DNA from: Helianthus annuus
Taxonomy: Eukaryota; Streptophyta; Magnoliopsida; Asterales; Asteraceae
DNA: 64,000 bases
Direction of reading: 5' to 3'
Assembly: GCF_002127325.2 (NCBI RefSeq)
Contig: NC_035448.2
Location: 117,507,426 to 117,571,425, forward strand
Position 1 is the stretch's first letter, and the number at the start of each line of letters is the position of its first letter. A program made the translations under genes and the position numbers. This document shows positions 1 through 10,140 of the stretch, one piece after another. The notes beneath the pieces are model-generated. The model was not told where the DNA came from, searched no databases, and saw only the letters and a list, made by a program, of their open reading frames with translations.

Positions 1-172
1 GCTTTGTAACCGAATCTTTCATACATATTAATACAGAGGTGTTAATCGGTGAATATTGCGTGTCGCGTATTTGCTTGTTCTATCTCGGTTTGCCTTTCCG
101 GTTGGATTCCGCACAACCGGGTTGGTTCGTACACAAGGATTAGGCGACTAGATCCTCCTACCCGGACCTACA
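1..172 (+). repeat. 3' portion of a SIRE-like LTR (R/U5), cut by the window edge
   Basis: The block is nearly collinear with the end of the R-I LTR (58311-58484), apart from scattered substitutions. It ends in CCTACA, the shared LTR terminus here. Its upstream U3 lies outside the window. Confidence 0.85.
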
Positions 173-540
173 ACATGGTCTTCGTAGGTTACAACATTTT
201 TTTGGGAATTATAAATTGAAAATATTTATTGTAAATGTTGGGCCTAATTAATTTTCATTGGGCAGAAAATCAAGTCTTCGCAGTGAATCAGTCTTTGTGG
301 GTTATATTTCATGTTCTGGGCCTAGTAACTATTTTGAGAATTGGGCCGGATTTTTATTCTTCACGAAAGTTGTTCTTAGTAGGCTTTAACTCTTGGGCTA
401 AGGAAAGTTATAAATGGTTATATTGTTAGTGAATAATTATTCTTGAAAACCATCTTTCTTGAATATCATCTTTCGTGGACTTTGTTCATTCACAGAAGGT
501 TCAAAATTGTTTTTAAGCTGGTTATTTTCAGTATAGTACG
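173..540 (+). other. Decayed untranslated leader of R-A
   Basis: This stretch lies between the LTR end and the first gag-like codons. It contains several GGGCC/GGCCC words, as other leaders of this family do, but no intact primer-binding site and no gene that I can support. Confidence 0.6.
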
Positions 541-1902
541 GACTGGTGGGGTTGGAAACCTGTTCCTGATACGGATAATATGTATACGGGAAAGGGTTTA
601 GCGCCAGTAAATATGTATGGTGAACCAATTGCCTCAGCTATAAGACCTGCTCAACATGCTCAGCTACAAACAACTTTTGTCTCAAGCACCAATATGTATG
701 GTGAACCACAACCAGTTGCCTCAGAATAAAAACTATCGGTCTACTACTCGAGTACCATCATTTCTTGATCCAAACTACAATGGTCAAACAAGAACTGCGT
801 TTTATGCCAGAATTGTCAAGGATGTCAGCAATGGTGAGTCCTCGGGAAATAATGACAGTTCTGAACATGGCGGTAGCTCAGTTGAAGATGGTACAAGTTC
901 AAGTTCAAGCGAGGATGGATCAGAATATGAATCAACAAGGGAGATTGTTGATTCTGAGGCAAATGAGTCAATATCTGAGAGTAAATCCAGTCAGGTATGT
1001 GTCGATGAACCAAGTTCGGATAGGTGTGATAGTTGTGTTGAGTTAGCTAAATTGTCTGATTTGCAAAGCAAATTGTCGGATTTGAAAAGCAAATACGATG
1101 ATTTGCAAAGCAAGTACGACGTGACATTTATCCATGATCAAAGTTTGATCGTGGATCTTTCAAAGTGCACAGAGGCCAATATGTTTCACAAAAATCATGA
1201 ACATGAATTTATAAAGATAATTGACACATTAAAGGAAGATAAGTCTGAGCTAACAAAAATGGTTTCAAGAAAACAAACTGCGATAAACAATTACATCACT
1301 AGGCTTGAGGAAGCACAAAAAGAGTTGGCCTGTGTCAAGTGTGAAAATGAGGCGATCCAGCTTAGATTAGATAGTTACTCAAACTCTAGGTATGTGCTGG
1401 ATCACATCATTGACATATAGAAAAAGAAAGATGATGTCACGTGCATTGGATATAAGAAGTGCCCTCCACCTGTTAGACACAATTATTCCGCGATGCCTGA
1501 TGAGGAAGATAAACCTCACTTTGAGCCATCTGTTCCTTTAGATGTTGAGGAATTCGCAGCTGGACTTGGTTACAAAAAGAAAGTATCATCATACTCGGAT
1601 GTGTCAGCAGCTTCGAAAGTATCAACTGCTGAACAACATCAGGATCCTCCAGTCATTGTTGAGGATGCTGATTCTTCAGATGATGAATCCGAGGATACTA
1701 ACTCAGCACAGTCTGATGCAGAGGACATACCTTTTGAGAATCATACTCTATGTGATCCTCCAGCAAAACCTGCTAAGACTGTCCTGGTTGAGTCCACGTC
1801 TGCGCAAGAGTCTGAGAGTTGTGAAAGCGTAAATTTGCTTTACACATTGATTGGATCTGATAAAATATATTCAGACACGGATTTCCCAATCAAGAATGTC
1901 AA
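541..1902 (+). pseudogene. gag remnant of R-A, capsid region absent
   Basis: Reading through stops, the 5' part (541-770) is a low-complexity stretch with repeated NMYGEP words, resembling the YGNP words between capsid and zinc knuckle in R-I. From about 775 the frame is well conserved: QTRTAFYA, an acidic Ser/Glu/Asp region, a predicted coiled coil (about 1040-1350), the DHIID block (1400) and a second acidic region ending in IKNVN (1895). The UBN2-type capsid domain and first zinc knuckle are absent, and the second knuckle is lost beyond the breakpoint. An in-frame TAG at 1418-1420 replaces a Gln codon of the relatives. The same QTRTAFYA junction occurs in R-E. Gag would form the particle and bind RNA; this copy cannot. 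Confidence 0.8.
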
Positions 1903-1903
1903 T

Positions 1904-1985
1904 CACGTGGGAACGTGAGGATCGTATGAAGGCCAAGTACCCGCATTTATTCCCCAAGACCCCTGCAACTAGAAGCAGAACTTAA
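1904..1985 (+). pseudogene. C-terminal tail of gypsy pol (integrase end)
   Basis: About 26 codons survive, with the EDRMKAKYPHLF motif characteristic of the tail after the integrase/chromodomain in Tekay-like elements, ending at TAA 1984-1986. The upstream protein is gone; the preceding sequence belongs to a copia gag in a different frame. Confidence 0.7.
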
Positions 1986-2020
1986 AATTTCGGGACGAAA
2001 TTTTCTTAACAGGGGGAGAA

Positions 2021-5000
2021 TGTGACAACCCTCACAATTACAGATACTGTACAATTAATTAATTTTAATTATGTGCTTAATGACTGTGCTTGATTACAAC
2101 TGACAATTTAAACTGCTTTATGATTTTTGTATTATACATACGTGTGCATCATATTTCATACAGTCACTCCATTTATTTCACACAAACATTAGTGATAAAC
2201 TTGATGCACAAAAGCATGGTTAGCACAGTGAGCGGATAACCCAGAGACATGCTGACAATGCCAGCACCTAGACAGACAATGTTTTTTAGGCCAGTATGAG
2301 CCAGAAATAGAATACTACACTAGTAGGGAGTGTAGGGAAGTGAGGACCATAAAACTGTGCCACTAGGTGATAGTTATAGTGCCGGGAAGTGCCTAAAACA
2401 CTCTAAATGCAGAATTCTGCACTTAGTAGCAAAAATTCAGCATTTAACTATGCTAGTAAGGTGCAAAAATATGTAAGAATGGTCCTGTATACTTTCCTAA
2501 GTGCCGGGAATTAATTGTGTTGCAAAAATATATATATATAAGTCACTTTAAGGAATAATTAAACACTTTAACGGAACGGTATCCAACCGAATAACCGGAC
2601 ATTACCCGAAACACCAAATTTTTGCCAAACACATTGTTTTGCTATTTCTTGGCTTGTCTTGATCCCCGAACACCCTAACACCCACTAAAAATCAATTAAC
2701 TGACATATATAAGTTCAAAACTTGAATTCTAACTACCATTTACACTTTAGTTACAAAATGTTCCCCTTCCCCCCCCCCCACAGCCGAAATCGGTCCCAAG
2801 TGGACCCACCATATCATCTTCACCATGCTTCATATCATCCTACAAGATTTAATACCAATTGTTTAATGGATGATTGCTTGTGGGACTTGCTAAAAGATGA
2901 GAAGTAATCCTTATAAGTAAGGAGCTCAAGATCACAACCATACCTCATTTAACACACCCTCACTCACTTCACTCTCTCTCTCATTTTCGGTCACCCCAAA
3001 CCGCCACCCTCACCACCACTCAACATCATCATCTTCATCAATATCAAGTTCCATTCAAAGATTTGAAGGTGATCCATGGAGGTTGCAAGTTGAAGGGCAT
3101 TCAAAGGAGCTTTGTTCTAGTCTTTTTCATCATCATTTTCTCATCATCTTGCACTAGAATTTCTACCCTAGCCTTGTGCTAGTAGTAAGTCTCTTTACAC
3201 CTTGTTTCATCTTGTTCTTAGTCAAAAAATATGTAGTATGATGTTATTGTCTAAATCACTAAAGAACAAGAATACTAAAAGATGTTAAACAAGAATAATG
3301 AACATAAAAGTTTACTTGATGATAAAATGCTACTAGTATGATGTTGGTCATGAGTATGTTGTTAGTCTTATGATGATTTTTGGTTTTGTGATGATAATCA
3401 CCATATGATCTTGTTAAATAATGTTGGGAAACATGATTTAACAAGAAAAGAAAATGGTTATATGTTAAGTAAAATAACCACTTTCTAGTTAGTCATGAAC
3501 TTGAAAAGAATGATTTTCTAAATATGAGTGAACTAGTAGATTGGTGATCATGTTGATTCAAGTCTTACTAGAATTTTCTTTTTTTAAGTAAACCAAGTTA
3601 AAGAATCGGGTTTTACAAAATCATGACTTTACATATACTTACATTATTTTTAGAAATACAATAAGTGTAAGAACATTTATTTACAAGAAGAGTTCAAGAA
3701 GTTAATTTTTGTAAATACTGCTCACAAGTTGTGAAAACGTAACTCGTTTAAGAAAATGATTTTTGATGGAATAACTACACTTCGGAAGGTAACTAAGTCT
3801 ACTAAAAGCTTTACTAAGTTACTACGCTTTTTCGAAACACATCAAGTTCATGACTAGGGTGTGAAACATATATTTTTGCACTTGGTATTATAAAGAATGA
3901 TTGTTGATGATTGTTGATTGATTTCGAAAAGAAAACGATATGCTTATAAGCATGGACACTCCCATTTTTAGGGGAAACTCTGGCGAAATTTTCTAAAAGT
4001 CCCAAGACTTAGAAAATTATTTTCTAACAAGTATTTGCAAACTGTGTTAACATTGTTTTTCGGAAGTAAACTTCGCCATAAGTTTTATTACAAAACTCCA
4101 AAATATCAGAGGTGAGTTTTCGAAAATAAAAGCGAATAAATATATATTTTAAATATATATTTCATGTTAACACGCTTGTGTGATTATTTGTATTTTTGGG
4201 AAAAATATATATATTTTGGAAATTAAAGTACTTTAGACAAGGGATAAAAATATATTTTCTAAGTGAGACTTAAAAATATATTTTCGAAATTATAAAGCAT
4301 ACATGTATTATTACCCCATCCTTGGGAAGGAATATACTTATAAAATAAATAAGAAGTGTGAATACGGAATAGTTACCTAACTATTTCTCCAAAAACGTTA
4401 AACCCTAAGACAAGGCACGACCATCCTTCTAATAGGCATTAGTACGTGTAGATCGTCACGCAGCAGGTTGACTTGGGATCGACTATTTCACGAGACGCAC
4501 TTCTGTGAGTTCATGTCCCCCCCCCTTTTTCTCTTTACTGTTTTCAGTTTTATTCTTCGGGGGTGAAATACATGCGACAATTATTACAAACATTTATTAC
4601 ATGGTATGGTTAGCGTAGGGAGGGCTTATACTACTAGATCATGTGAGGGGTGGGTACAACACTCGAGGCCATTAATCCTCGTTGTAGGACTGAGGGACAC
4701 AAGAGTGATAGATCTATTTGGGTGTAGCGAGCCCACACCCGTGAGGCCGGGGAGGCCCATAGAGGTGACTGTGTCTTACAGCCGAAGCCCGGTAACAAAT
4801 TTGCTAGGTTTGAGTTTCCCTGCACTTTCTCACACATACCAGTGGATTTGCAACCCATTGGTGATCTCTTTTTCATTATTGCTACATACCAGGGACTTTT
4901 ACACATACTTTGAAGGTTTATACATACTCACTTTCACATGAACTCGCTCAACTGTTTGTTGATTTTTCAAACTACATGTATTTCAGGAAATTAAGGGATC

Positions 5001-5338
5001 TGACAAGGTATGAATTTTCGTCAAGCTGTGTAAGGAAAATGATGTCATCCGAGTTTAGGGATTGTGACTTTTGCCTAGACGAGTCACAAGTCTTAAACTG
5101 TATTTTATTCATGTCTTTTGGTCGTGTCGTATGAACAAGATTTTTAATTATGTCATGTTGTAATCCGTTGCATGTGTCGACTCTTTAAATAATGTTGTTG
5201 TGTAAATTTTTTTTATTTAACCTGTTTAATGGATGAACATCATATGTTTTAACTCATATAGCATTGTTGTGATTATGCTATGGTATTAAGAAGTCACATC
5301 AAATAAACCCACGCTTCCGCAAAAGCCAGGGTGTGACA
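2021..5338 (+). repeat. Long Ty3-gypsy LTR (3.3 kb)
   Basis: The LTR starts TGTGACAACCC directly after a purine tract and ends GGTGTGACA, giving TG...CA termini. It is AT-rich with long C and T runs and possible TATA words (2703-2711, 2909-2916). Open frames inside it, such as 4606-4941, have no recognisable domain and I do not treat them as genes. No second LTR is visible. Confidence 0.75.
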
Positions 5339-5441
5339 ATCGGTCAAGGGGGATTTGTTAATACAGAGAAGATGAATACTTGACTGAAGATTGATTGTAG
5401 TTGCATTTTCAGCATTCGACAGCAACGGACAAGGGGGGATT
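5339..5441 (+). other. 3' internal end of SIRE-like element R-C with two purine tracts
   Basis: Two polypurine tracts, CAAGGGGGATTTGTTAATAC (5346-5365) and AAGGGGGGATTTGTTGATGC (5431-5450), lie about 85 bp apart. The second touches the LTR start and fits a plus-strand primer. The first is an imperfect duplicate. Confidence 0.65.
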
Positions 5442-5911
5442 TGTTGATGCAGATTTTGTGTCCGATGCTTGTGGAATAGATTAGATTTATTTTATGTTGA
5501 GTATGTAATAGTTAGTGAAACGGTCAAACAAATGTGTATTGACCCACTCGTTTGAAGTGGTCAAACGAGAGGGTTATGGGTTTGACTGTGTGTGTGTGCA
5601 AGTGAAGTGGGTGTGGCTATAAATACCACCCCTTGTCTTTCATTTGCACGAGAGAGAGTTAGAGAGTGTGGGTGAGCTGATTTGAGAGTTCACAGTGAGT
5701 TCTATTGTGTGTTGGGGGGGGGGGGGAGATCACCACCTGGTCTCTCCCCGGATGTATACTCCTTTGGTATTAGTTCGGTTATATTGTAATCAGGCCGATT
5801 TGTAATGTTATACTACCATACGAAGAAGTTGTATTTATCCATCTCTAATCTCTCCCGTCTTGAACTAATCTCACACTAATCACGGTATCGGGCTCGAAAC
5901 ACTATCCTACA
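5442..5911 (+). repeat. R-C LTR (3' LTR, plus strand)
   Basis: It begins TGTTGATGC after a purine tract and ends CTATCCTACA, like the other SIRE-like LTRs. A TATA box (TATAAATA, 5618-5625) and a 13-base G run (5714-5726) fix the orientation. Immediately after it comes ATCAACA plus AACTCCCCC, which is the 3' end of a minus-strand element, so this one LTR has purine tracts pointing at it from both sides. Confidence 0.7.
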
Positions 5912-6560
5912 ATCAACAAACTCCCCCTTGGATGATGCTGATGATGTTCAACTTCACACTGATGGATCTTGAGAACATCTTCACTTGTCACAGACAGTAG
6001 GTGCATCTACAAGCTCCCCCTAATTGAATGTAGCTTGTGAATCTGTTGATCTTCAAAGCTTTAGATCCTCATTGTTGATGAGTGGTCAACCGAAACTTGA
6101 CTATCTTGATCATCTTGATCCACTGATTGCATCCAAGTTGTGTCGCCAATTCATAGCTTGTCCTCTGACATGTTCTATTTGCCTATAGCTTGCTTGAATG
6201 CTACATCTGCACACACGAGAAAGCTAAACACGTAATGAGAACAACCGCTAGGGTTTTAATCAATCTTGCAGAATTTTCAACTAAAAACCTCACTAAGGAT
6301 TGATTTATACATATTAACTGACGACACACATGGGAGCCAACTTTCATTCAACTACCAATCGTCAAAATTTTGAAAGTTTCAAAATTGTTCAATTTTAGAT
6401 CTTTAACTTTCAAAATTTGTCATGTTCGACCATTTATGAAGATTCGATTGTTTTCCGGCTTACAAACAGGTTTTAGATGGATATGATTCAAGCTCCAACA
6501 TCGGTCAATAAAAAATAAGGTAGAAACAAAATGGTCGAGTTAGTGAGATACGTGATCTCA
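5912..6560 (-). mobile_element. R-D: 3' noncoding fragment of a minus-strand SIRE-like element
   Basis: From AACTCCCCCTTGG (5919) onward the sequence follows the same order as R-E from 7502 and R-G from 38352: CTTTAGATCC, a CTTGTC...ACATGTTCT block, ATCTGCACA, AAACACGTAATGAGAACAACCG, then GTTTTCCGGCTTAC. This is the region just upstream of the 3' LTR. Only about 7 bp of the matching LTR (ATCAACA) remains. The fragment stops near 6560, where F-box-like upstream DNA begins. Confidence 0.75.
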
Positions 6561-6663
6561 TAATGATTTGGGTATGGAAATATTGCGCTCTCCTCAATAT
6601 ATTCTTTTTTATGTGAGGTGGCATCATCTTTCTATTAAAATCAGAATGCACACAAGTTATCCG

Positions 6664-6735
<72 letters not shown>

Positions 6736-6840
6736 AAAATCCACAAATTTAAGGGGTAAGTGATGAACAAGACTAAAACAAAACAAAATGTAAAATGGAG
6801 GGGGTAGAATAGTAAATTTCACACCTTACCCATACCCACG
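6561..6840 (+). repeat. Copy of the F-box upstream region, split by retrotransposon DNA
   Basis: This matches 31308-31510 closely (GGGTATGGAA, CTCCTCAATATATTC, GAGGTGGCATCA, AAGGGGTAAGTGATGAACAAG, GAGGGGGTAGAATAG, ACCCATACCCAC), interrupted by an AT microsatellite. The match stops exactly at the R-E LTR (6841). A short copy of the 3' side of the same locus lies at 13486-13555, beyond R-E. Confidence 0.75.
6664..6731. repeat. (AT)n microsatellite
   Basis: A run of about 33 AT dinucleotides. The equivalent place near 31403 has only a few AT units, so the expansion is specific to this copy. Confidence 0.95.
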
Positions 6841-7501
6841 TGTAGGTCCTGTTTTTCCGGTGGATCGATAACGTAAACCTATCCTTGTTTATCACAAACA
6901 CGGTAACGGGTGCGGAATCCCCGTGACGGTGCAAACCAAACAAAGTGTAAAATAAGAACATGTAACCAAAAGATTCAATATCTATTGATTAGGGATGAGT
7001 ACAACCCGAAACATATACAAACAATGTTTACAGAGTTTCACTAAGTCTCACAGGTCTCTCATACGTTTCACACAGAAACTGTGAGGGGTATTTATACTAG
7101 ACAGACACAGATCTTGACGAAACACAAACATAACTCGGCGAAACAAACTAAGTGACGAAACAGGGGAGGCCTACTACATAGTCGACGAAACGCAAATCTG
7201 TTTCGTCGTCATGGGATCAGGCCCAAATTAGGCCCAATATGTGTGTTTGTTTCGTCAGGGGAGGAATTTGGCAAATACAACATAAGATAAATTAGTGACA
7301 TCATCATGACATCACTAAGGTGATGTCATGGTGATGTGTTTGGTGATGTTGTTCGCGGCTCTCCGTGCTTGGCGTGTCGAACTCTGGGGCGCACGACGGA
7401 GGAATGTCGTGTCGTCGGGCTTGAGCCGGACCTAACTGAGTCAACACGAACTGAATCGAACCGAGTCGAGTCGAGTCGCGTCCACATAAAATGTACCAAC
7501 A
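6841..7501 (-). repeat. R-E 3' LTR (661 bp)
   Basis: On the minus strand it runs TGTTGGTAC...GGACCTACA next to a purine tract (plus strand AACTCCCCCTTGG, 7502-7514). A TATA box lies at 7089-7096 (plus strand TATTTATA). CGACGAAAC words cluster at 7115-7250. Its U3 start (7330-7500) matches R-I, but its U5 end matches R-F more closely, suggesting a mosaic LTR. Confidence 0.85.
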
Positions 7502-9278
7502 AACTCCCCCTTGGATGCAACTCGTGATGGTTCGTCTTCTGAGATTGTTCGTCTTCTGTGTCTTTCATGTCGGAGGATCTTCAAAGTCTTCACGCGTCGT
7601 AAGAAGAAAGTGTATCAACAAACTCCCCTTTTCATTTAAGAAGTGTGTTAACAAACTCCCCCTTAGAATGAACTCTCCATTGAGTTATGCTCGTGAATCT
7701 TTTTGATCTTCAATTCTTTAGATCCTTGTGGTGTTGATGAAGGGTCAGCGGCAACTCGATCATCTTTATCCTTTGAGTGCCTTCACGTCGTGTCTTCATT
7801 CCGAAGCTTGTCATCGAACATGTTCTCCTTGCCTTTAGCATCTGCACATGCAAGAAATCTAAACGCATAATGAGAAAAACCGCTTGGAATACAGTTTCCA
7901 TAAAGAAACGACACATGTGTGACCATATTTAAATCAACTACCGACCGACAACAGTTTGCAAGTTTAAAAATTGATCAATTTTAATCCTTTAACTTTCAAA
8001 ACTTGTTAACTTCGACTGTTTCTGAAGGTGCAATTGTTTTCCGGCTTACGATCAGGATTTTGGGTAGGATAGACTCGAGTTCCAACATCGGTCAATCAAA
8101 AAATAAACAAGAAGCAAAATCTTTTTGGCTTTTATAAAGTTTATGTTAAAACACACCTAAAATCTTTTTGGAATTTTCATTTTTCAAAAGTAATGACGGA
8201 AAACAATAAATTAATATATACAAAGATGCAGAAACCGAAAACAGTAAATAAATATTTACAGACATTCTTTTTGCGAGTTTCGAGGGTAAGAGAATTATAT
8301 CACTGTACGGTCATGCCAAAACGCTCTTGTTGTTCAATTAGTTAACATTAAGATAAGCATCCTATAACGATTATCGGTATTGTTGTCCACATAAGCTCAA
8401 CTTATCAGATGTAATCATGGCGAAGGGATATGTTAAGGTATGATTTATACTTACCGACCGGTGTTCATCCACACACGACACATTCCCGTATCAAGGTATG
8501 CACGAGGGTTCATCTTACCGGTGAGTATACCGATTATCATCTGTTTGACCGTATATGATGTGAGATTCTCACTTATTTTGATTTGAAAACAAGCCCTATG
8601 TGATAGAATCACTTATTGATGAGGAACTTGATTTTCGATGCATGAGGGCACAGGAGCAAGTCCGTGAACAGGTCAGTACTTTCGTACAGCAGAGAGACGA
8701 ACTTGACTCCCGGATAAATGTGATATATTATCACTTATTTGAGGGACATGTGATTGTTTATCACTTATTGAGGTCGAATGCAATATGTACACGTATATAT
8801 GGTATCATGGAAGATCTAGACTTGCGTCCCCGTTATTTTTCGGTAAAAGATACAACCATGATACCCAGATGATAAGCAGCATAAAGACCGAATATCTCAG
8901 AACCTCGGCAATCTATCAAACGAAATTTCGGTACCAAGACCATATGCCAATGAATGGTTCCCACCTGGTCTTCAGTCGATTTAAGATTTACATCACCCTG
9001 CACACTTTAAAATGATTATGAGCCTACCGATACATCTTATATAGAGCTGCTTATCGTTTTTCATTTTAGGTTCATTTCAAAGAGGTTTAGACAGACCACT
9101 AACGTACTATCATTTTCTCTTTTTCTCTCTAGGAAACTCATTTTTGTTTTTCTATTGTTTTTGTGTTTTTAAAATTTTCGATGTTTTGGGATTTTTCAAA
9201 ATTTGGATTTACTCCCCCTAAAATCAACAAACTAAGATAAAATTTAAAAGACACAAAGATATTAACAAAAACGATTTC
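7502..9278 (-). other. 3' noncoding region of R-E, with hairpin array
   Basis: No sense ORF is present. It contains three purine-tract-like words (plus strand AACAAACTCCCC near 7498, 7617 and 7652), the four-hairpin array (8560-8764) and a strongly conserved block (about 8800-8990). An antisense ORF (8600-8872) overlaps the hairpins but is broken in other copies. Confidence 0.7.
8560..8764 (-). promoter_or_regulatory. Four-hairpin array, R-E copy
   Basis: Four short inverted repeats of the form GTGA-loop-TCAC, each followed on the plus strand by TTATT: 8560-8572, 8600-8612, 8720-8734 and 8750-8764. The same four, in the same order and spacing, occur in R-F, R-G and R-H. The arms are conserved while the loops vary. 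Function unknown; a protein-binding or RNA-structural role is inference. Confidence 0.7.
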
Positions 9279-10100
9279 CCGATGTCAGATTAACTCATGT
9301 TTTACCTCAATGCCATTTACCAAATTTAATTTTAATCAGAAATGATTTTATCGAATTGGAAAAATCAATTGGCATGTCGGTAAGCGGTGCGAACCAAGAC
9401 AACATTGACTAGTTTCATAGTGAAACAATCACGTGTGAGGTGATATTTGAGATCAACGTGTCACGTCAAAGAGTGTTGTACAAGATAATAATTGTTCATA
9501 AAGTAGCTTAAAAATCGACAAGTATAGGAGAGATTAGAAATTCAAAACCGTAATCCTGCAACTTCTTCGTGCATTGCCAGGAATTTGAGTGCTCTCCCAA
9601 ACTGGATATCCACCCGGTGTGGATTTCAAAATCGATTTTGTAGCTACTGAGAAATCTCTTGACAGCAACAAGATCATAAACCTCCGGGTCCGGCTAGTCT
9701 TCCACATTGCACCAGCGAAGGTCTTTATCTTTCTCTTTGAAAAGTAGTAGTGTGCGGTTGTTCAATCCACGCCAAGGCATCCACACACCCGGTTGGTTTA
9801 TTCAACAAACACATTTTCTTCAATCACACCGCGAAGAAATGTACACTACACGTTCATTTTGTCGATTGTGAACTTCAGACGTGCTGCAGGTGCGTACATT
9901 TTGATTAAATCTATCCTGGGGACCCGATCAAAGCCATTAACAATCAAACTTTGGAATGATTTTCATTTTGTCGAGGCTTTTCAATCTCTTCAACAGACAA
10001 CTCTGTTTCCCTTTTCTTTTTCTCTCCATCAAAGGCAACAATTTCTTCTGTCGCCTATCTTGTGCAAGGACGTTCCACTATCAACAATCCTATGACTATC
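9279..10100 (-). pseudogene. Collapsed pol remnant of R-E
   Basis: 9279-9790 aligns patchily with the R-G pol 3' end (RNase H region, from 40240). 9793-9890 resembles the reverse transcriptase stretch around 41396-41470. 10070-10120 is the start of pol: the sequence encoding the WIVDS protease motif, just upstream of gag in plus coordinates. Most of protease, all of integrase and most of the reverse transcriptase are deleted or unrecognisable. No ORF is preserved. Confidence 0.65.
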
Positions 10101-10140
10101 GATAGTTCCTTCTGGAACTTCCTGCACACTCACTCAAAGA

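Larger units (their letters stand above)
1..1903 (+). mobile_element. R-A: SIRE-like Ty1-copia remnant (LTR end, leader, decayed gag)
   Basis: Bases 1-172 match the last part of the R-I LTR at 58311-58484, including the GGATTCCGCAC block and the GGACCTACA terminus. The usual tRNA-Met primer site does not follow, so the start of the internal region is mutated or rearranged. A decayed leader (173 to about 540) ends in a CAGAAGGTT block also found before gag in R-F and R-I. Gag follows and breaks off near 1903, where Ty3-gypsy sequence begins. The rest of gag and all of pol are missing. The copy is defective and old. Confidence 0.85.
1904..5338 (+). mobile_element. R-B: 3' end and LTR of a Ty3-gypsy (chromovirus/Tekay-like) element
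   Basis: A new frame starts at about 1903 and reads TWEREDRMKAKYPHLF before a stop, the typical C-terminus of Tekay-type gypsy pol. It is followed by an AATTTCGGGACGAAATTT block and a purine tract (AGGGGGAGAA, 2011-2020), then a 3,318 bp LTR. Everything 5' of the last roughly 25 codons is missing. The bases flanking the unit do not form a target duplication, so this is a truncated element, not a clean solo LTR. Confidence 0.8.

Noticed and set aside
4606..4941. 111-codon ORF inside the gypsy LTR
   Set aside because: No domain, no relative elsewhere in the window, and it overlaps an antisense ORF of similar length.
2021..5338. Clean gypsy solo LTR
   Set aside because: The flanking bases do not match as a target duplication and pol tail sequence remains attached upstream.
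6568..6759. ORF containing a run of Ile-Tyr
   Set aside because: Produced by the (AT)n microsatellite.
8600..8872. 90-codon ORF antisense to R-E, also open for 76 codons at 23618-23848
   Set aside because: It overlaps the hairpins and conserved block, which explains its conservation. The frame is broken in R-G and R-H and its start is lost in R-F, so I do not call it a gene.
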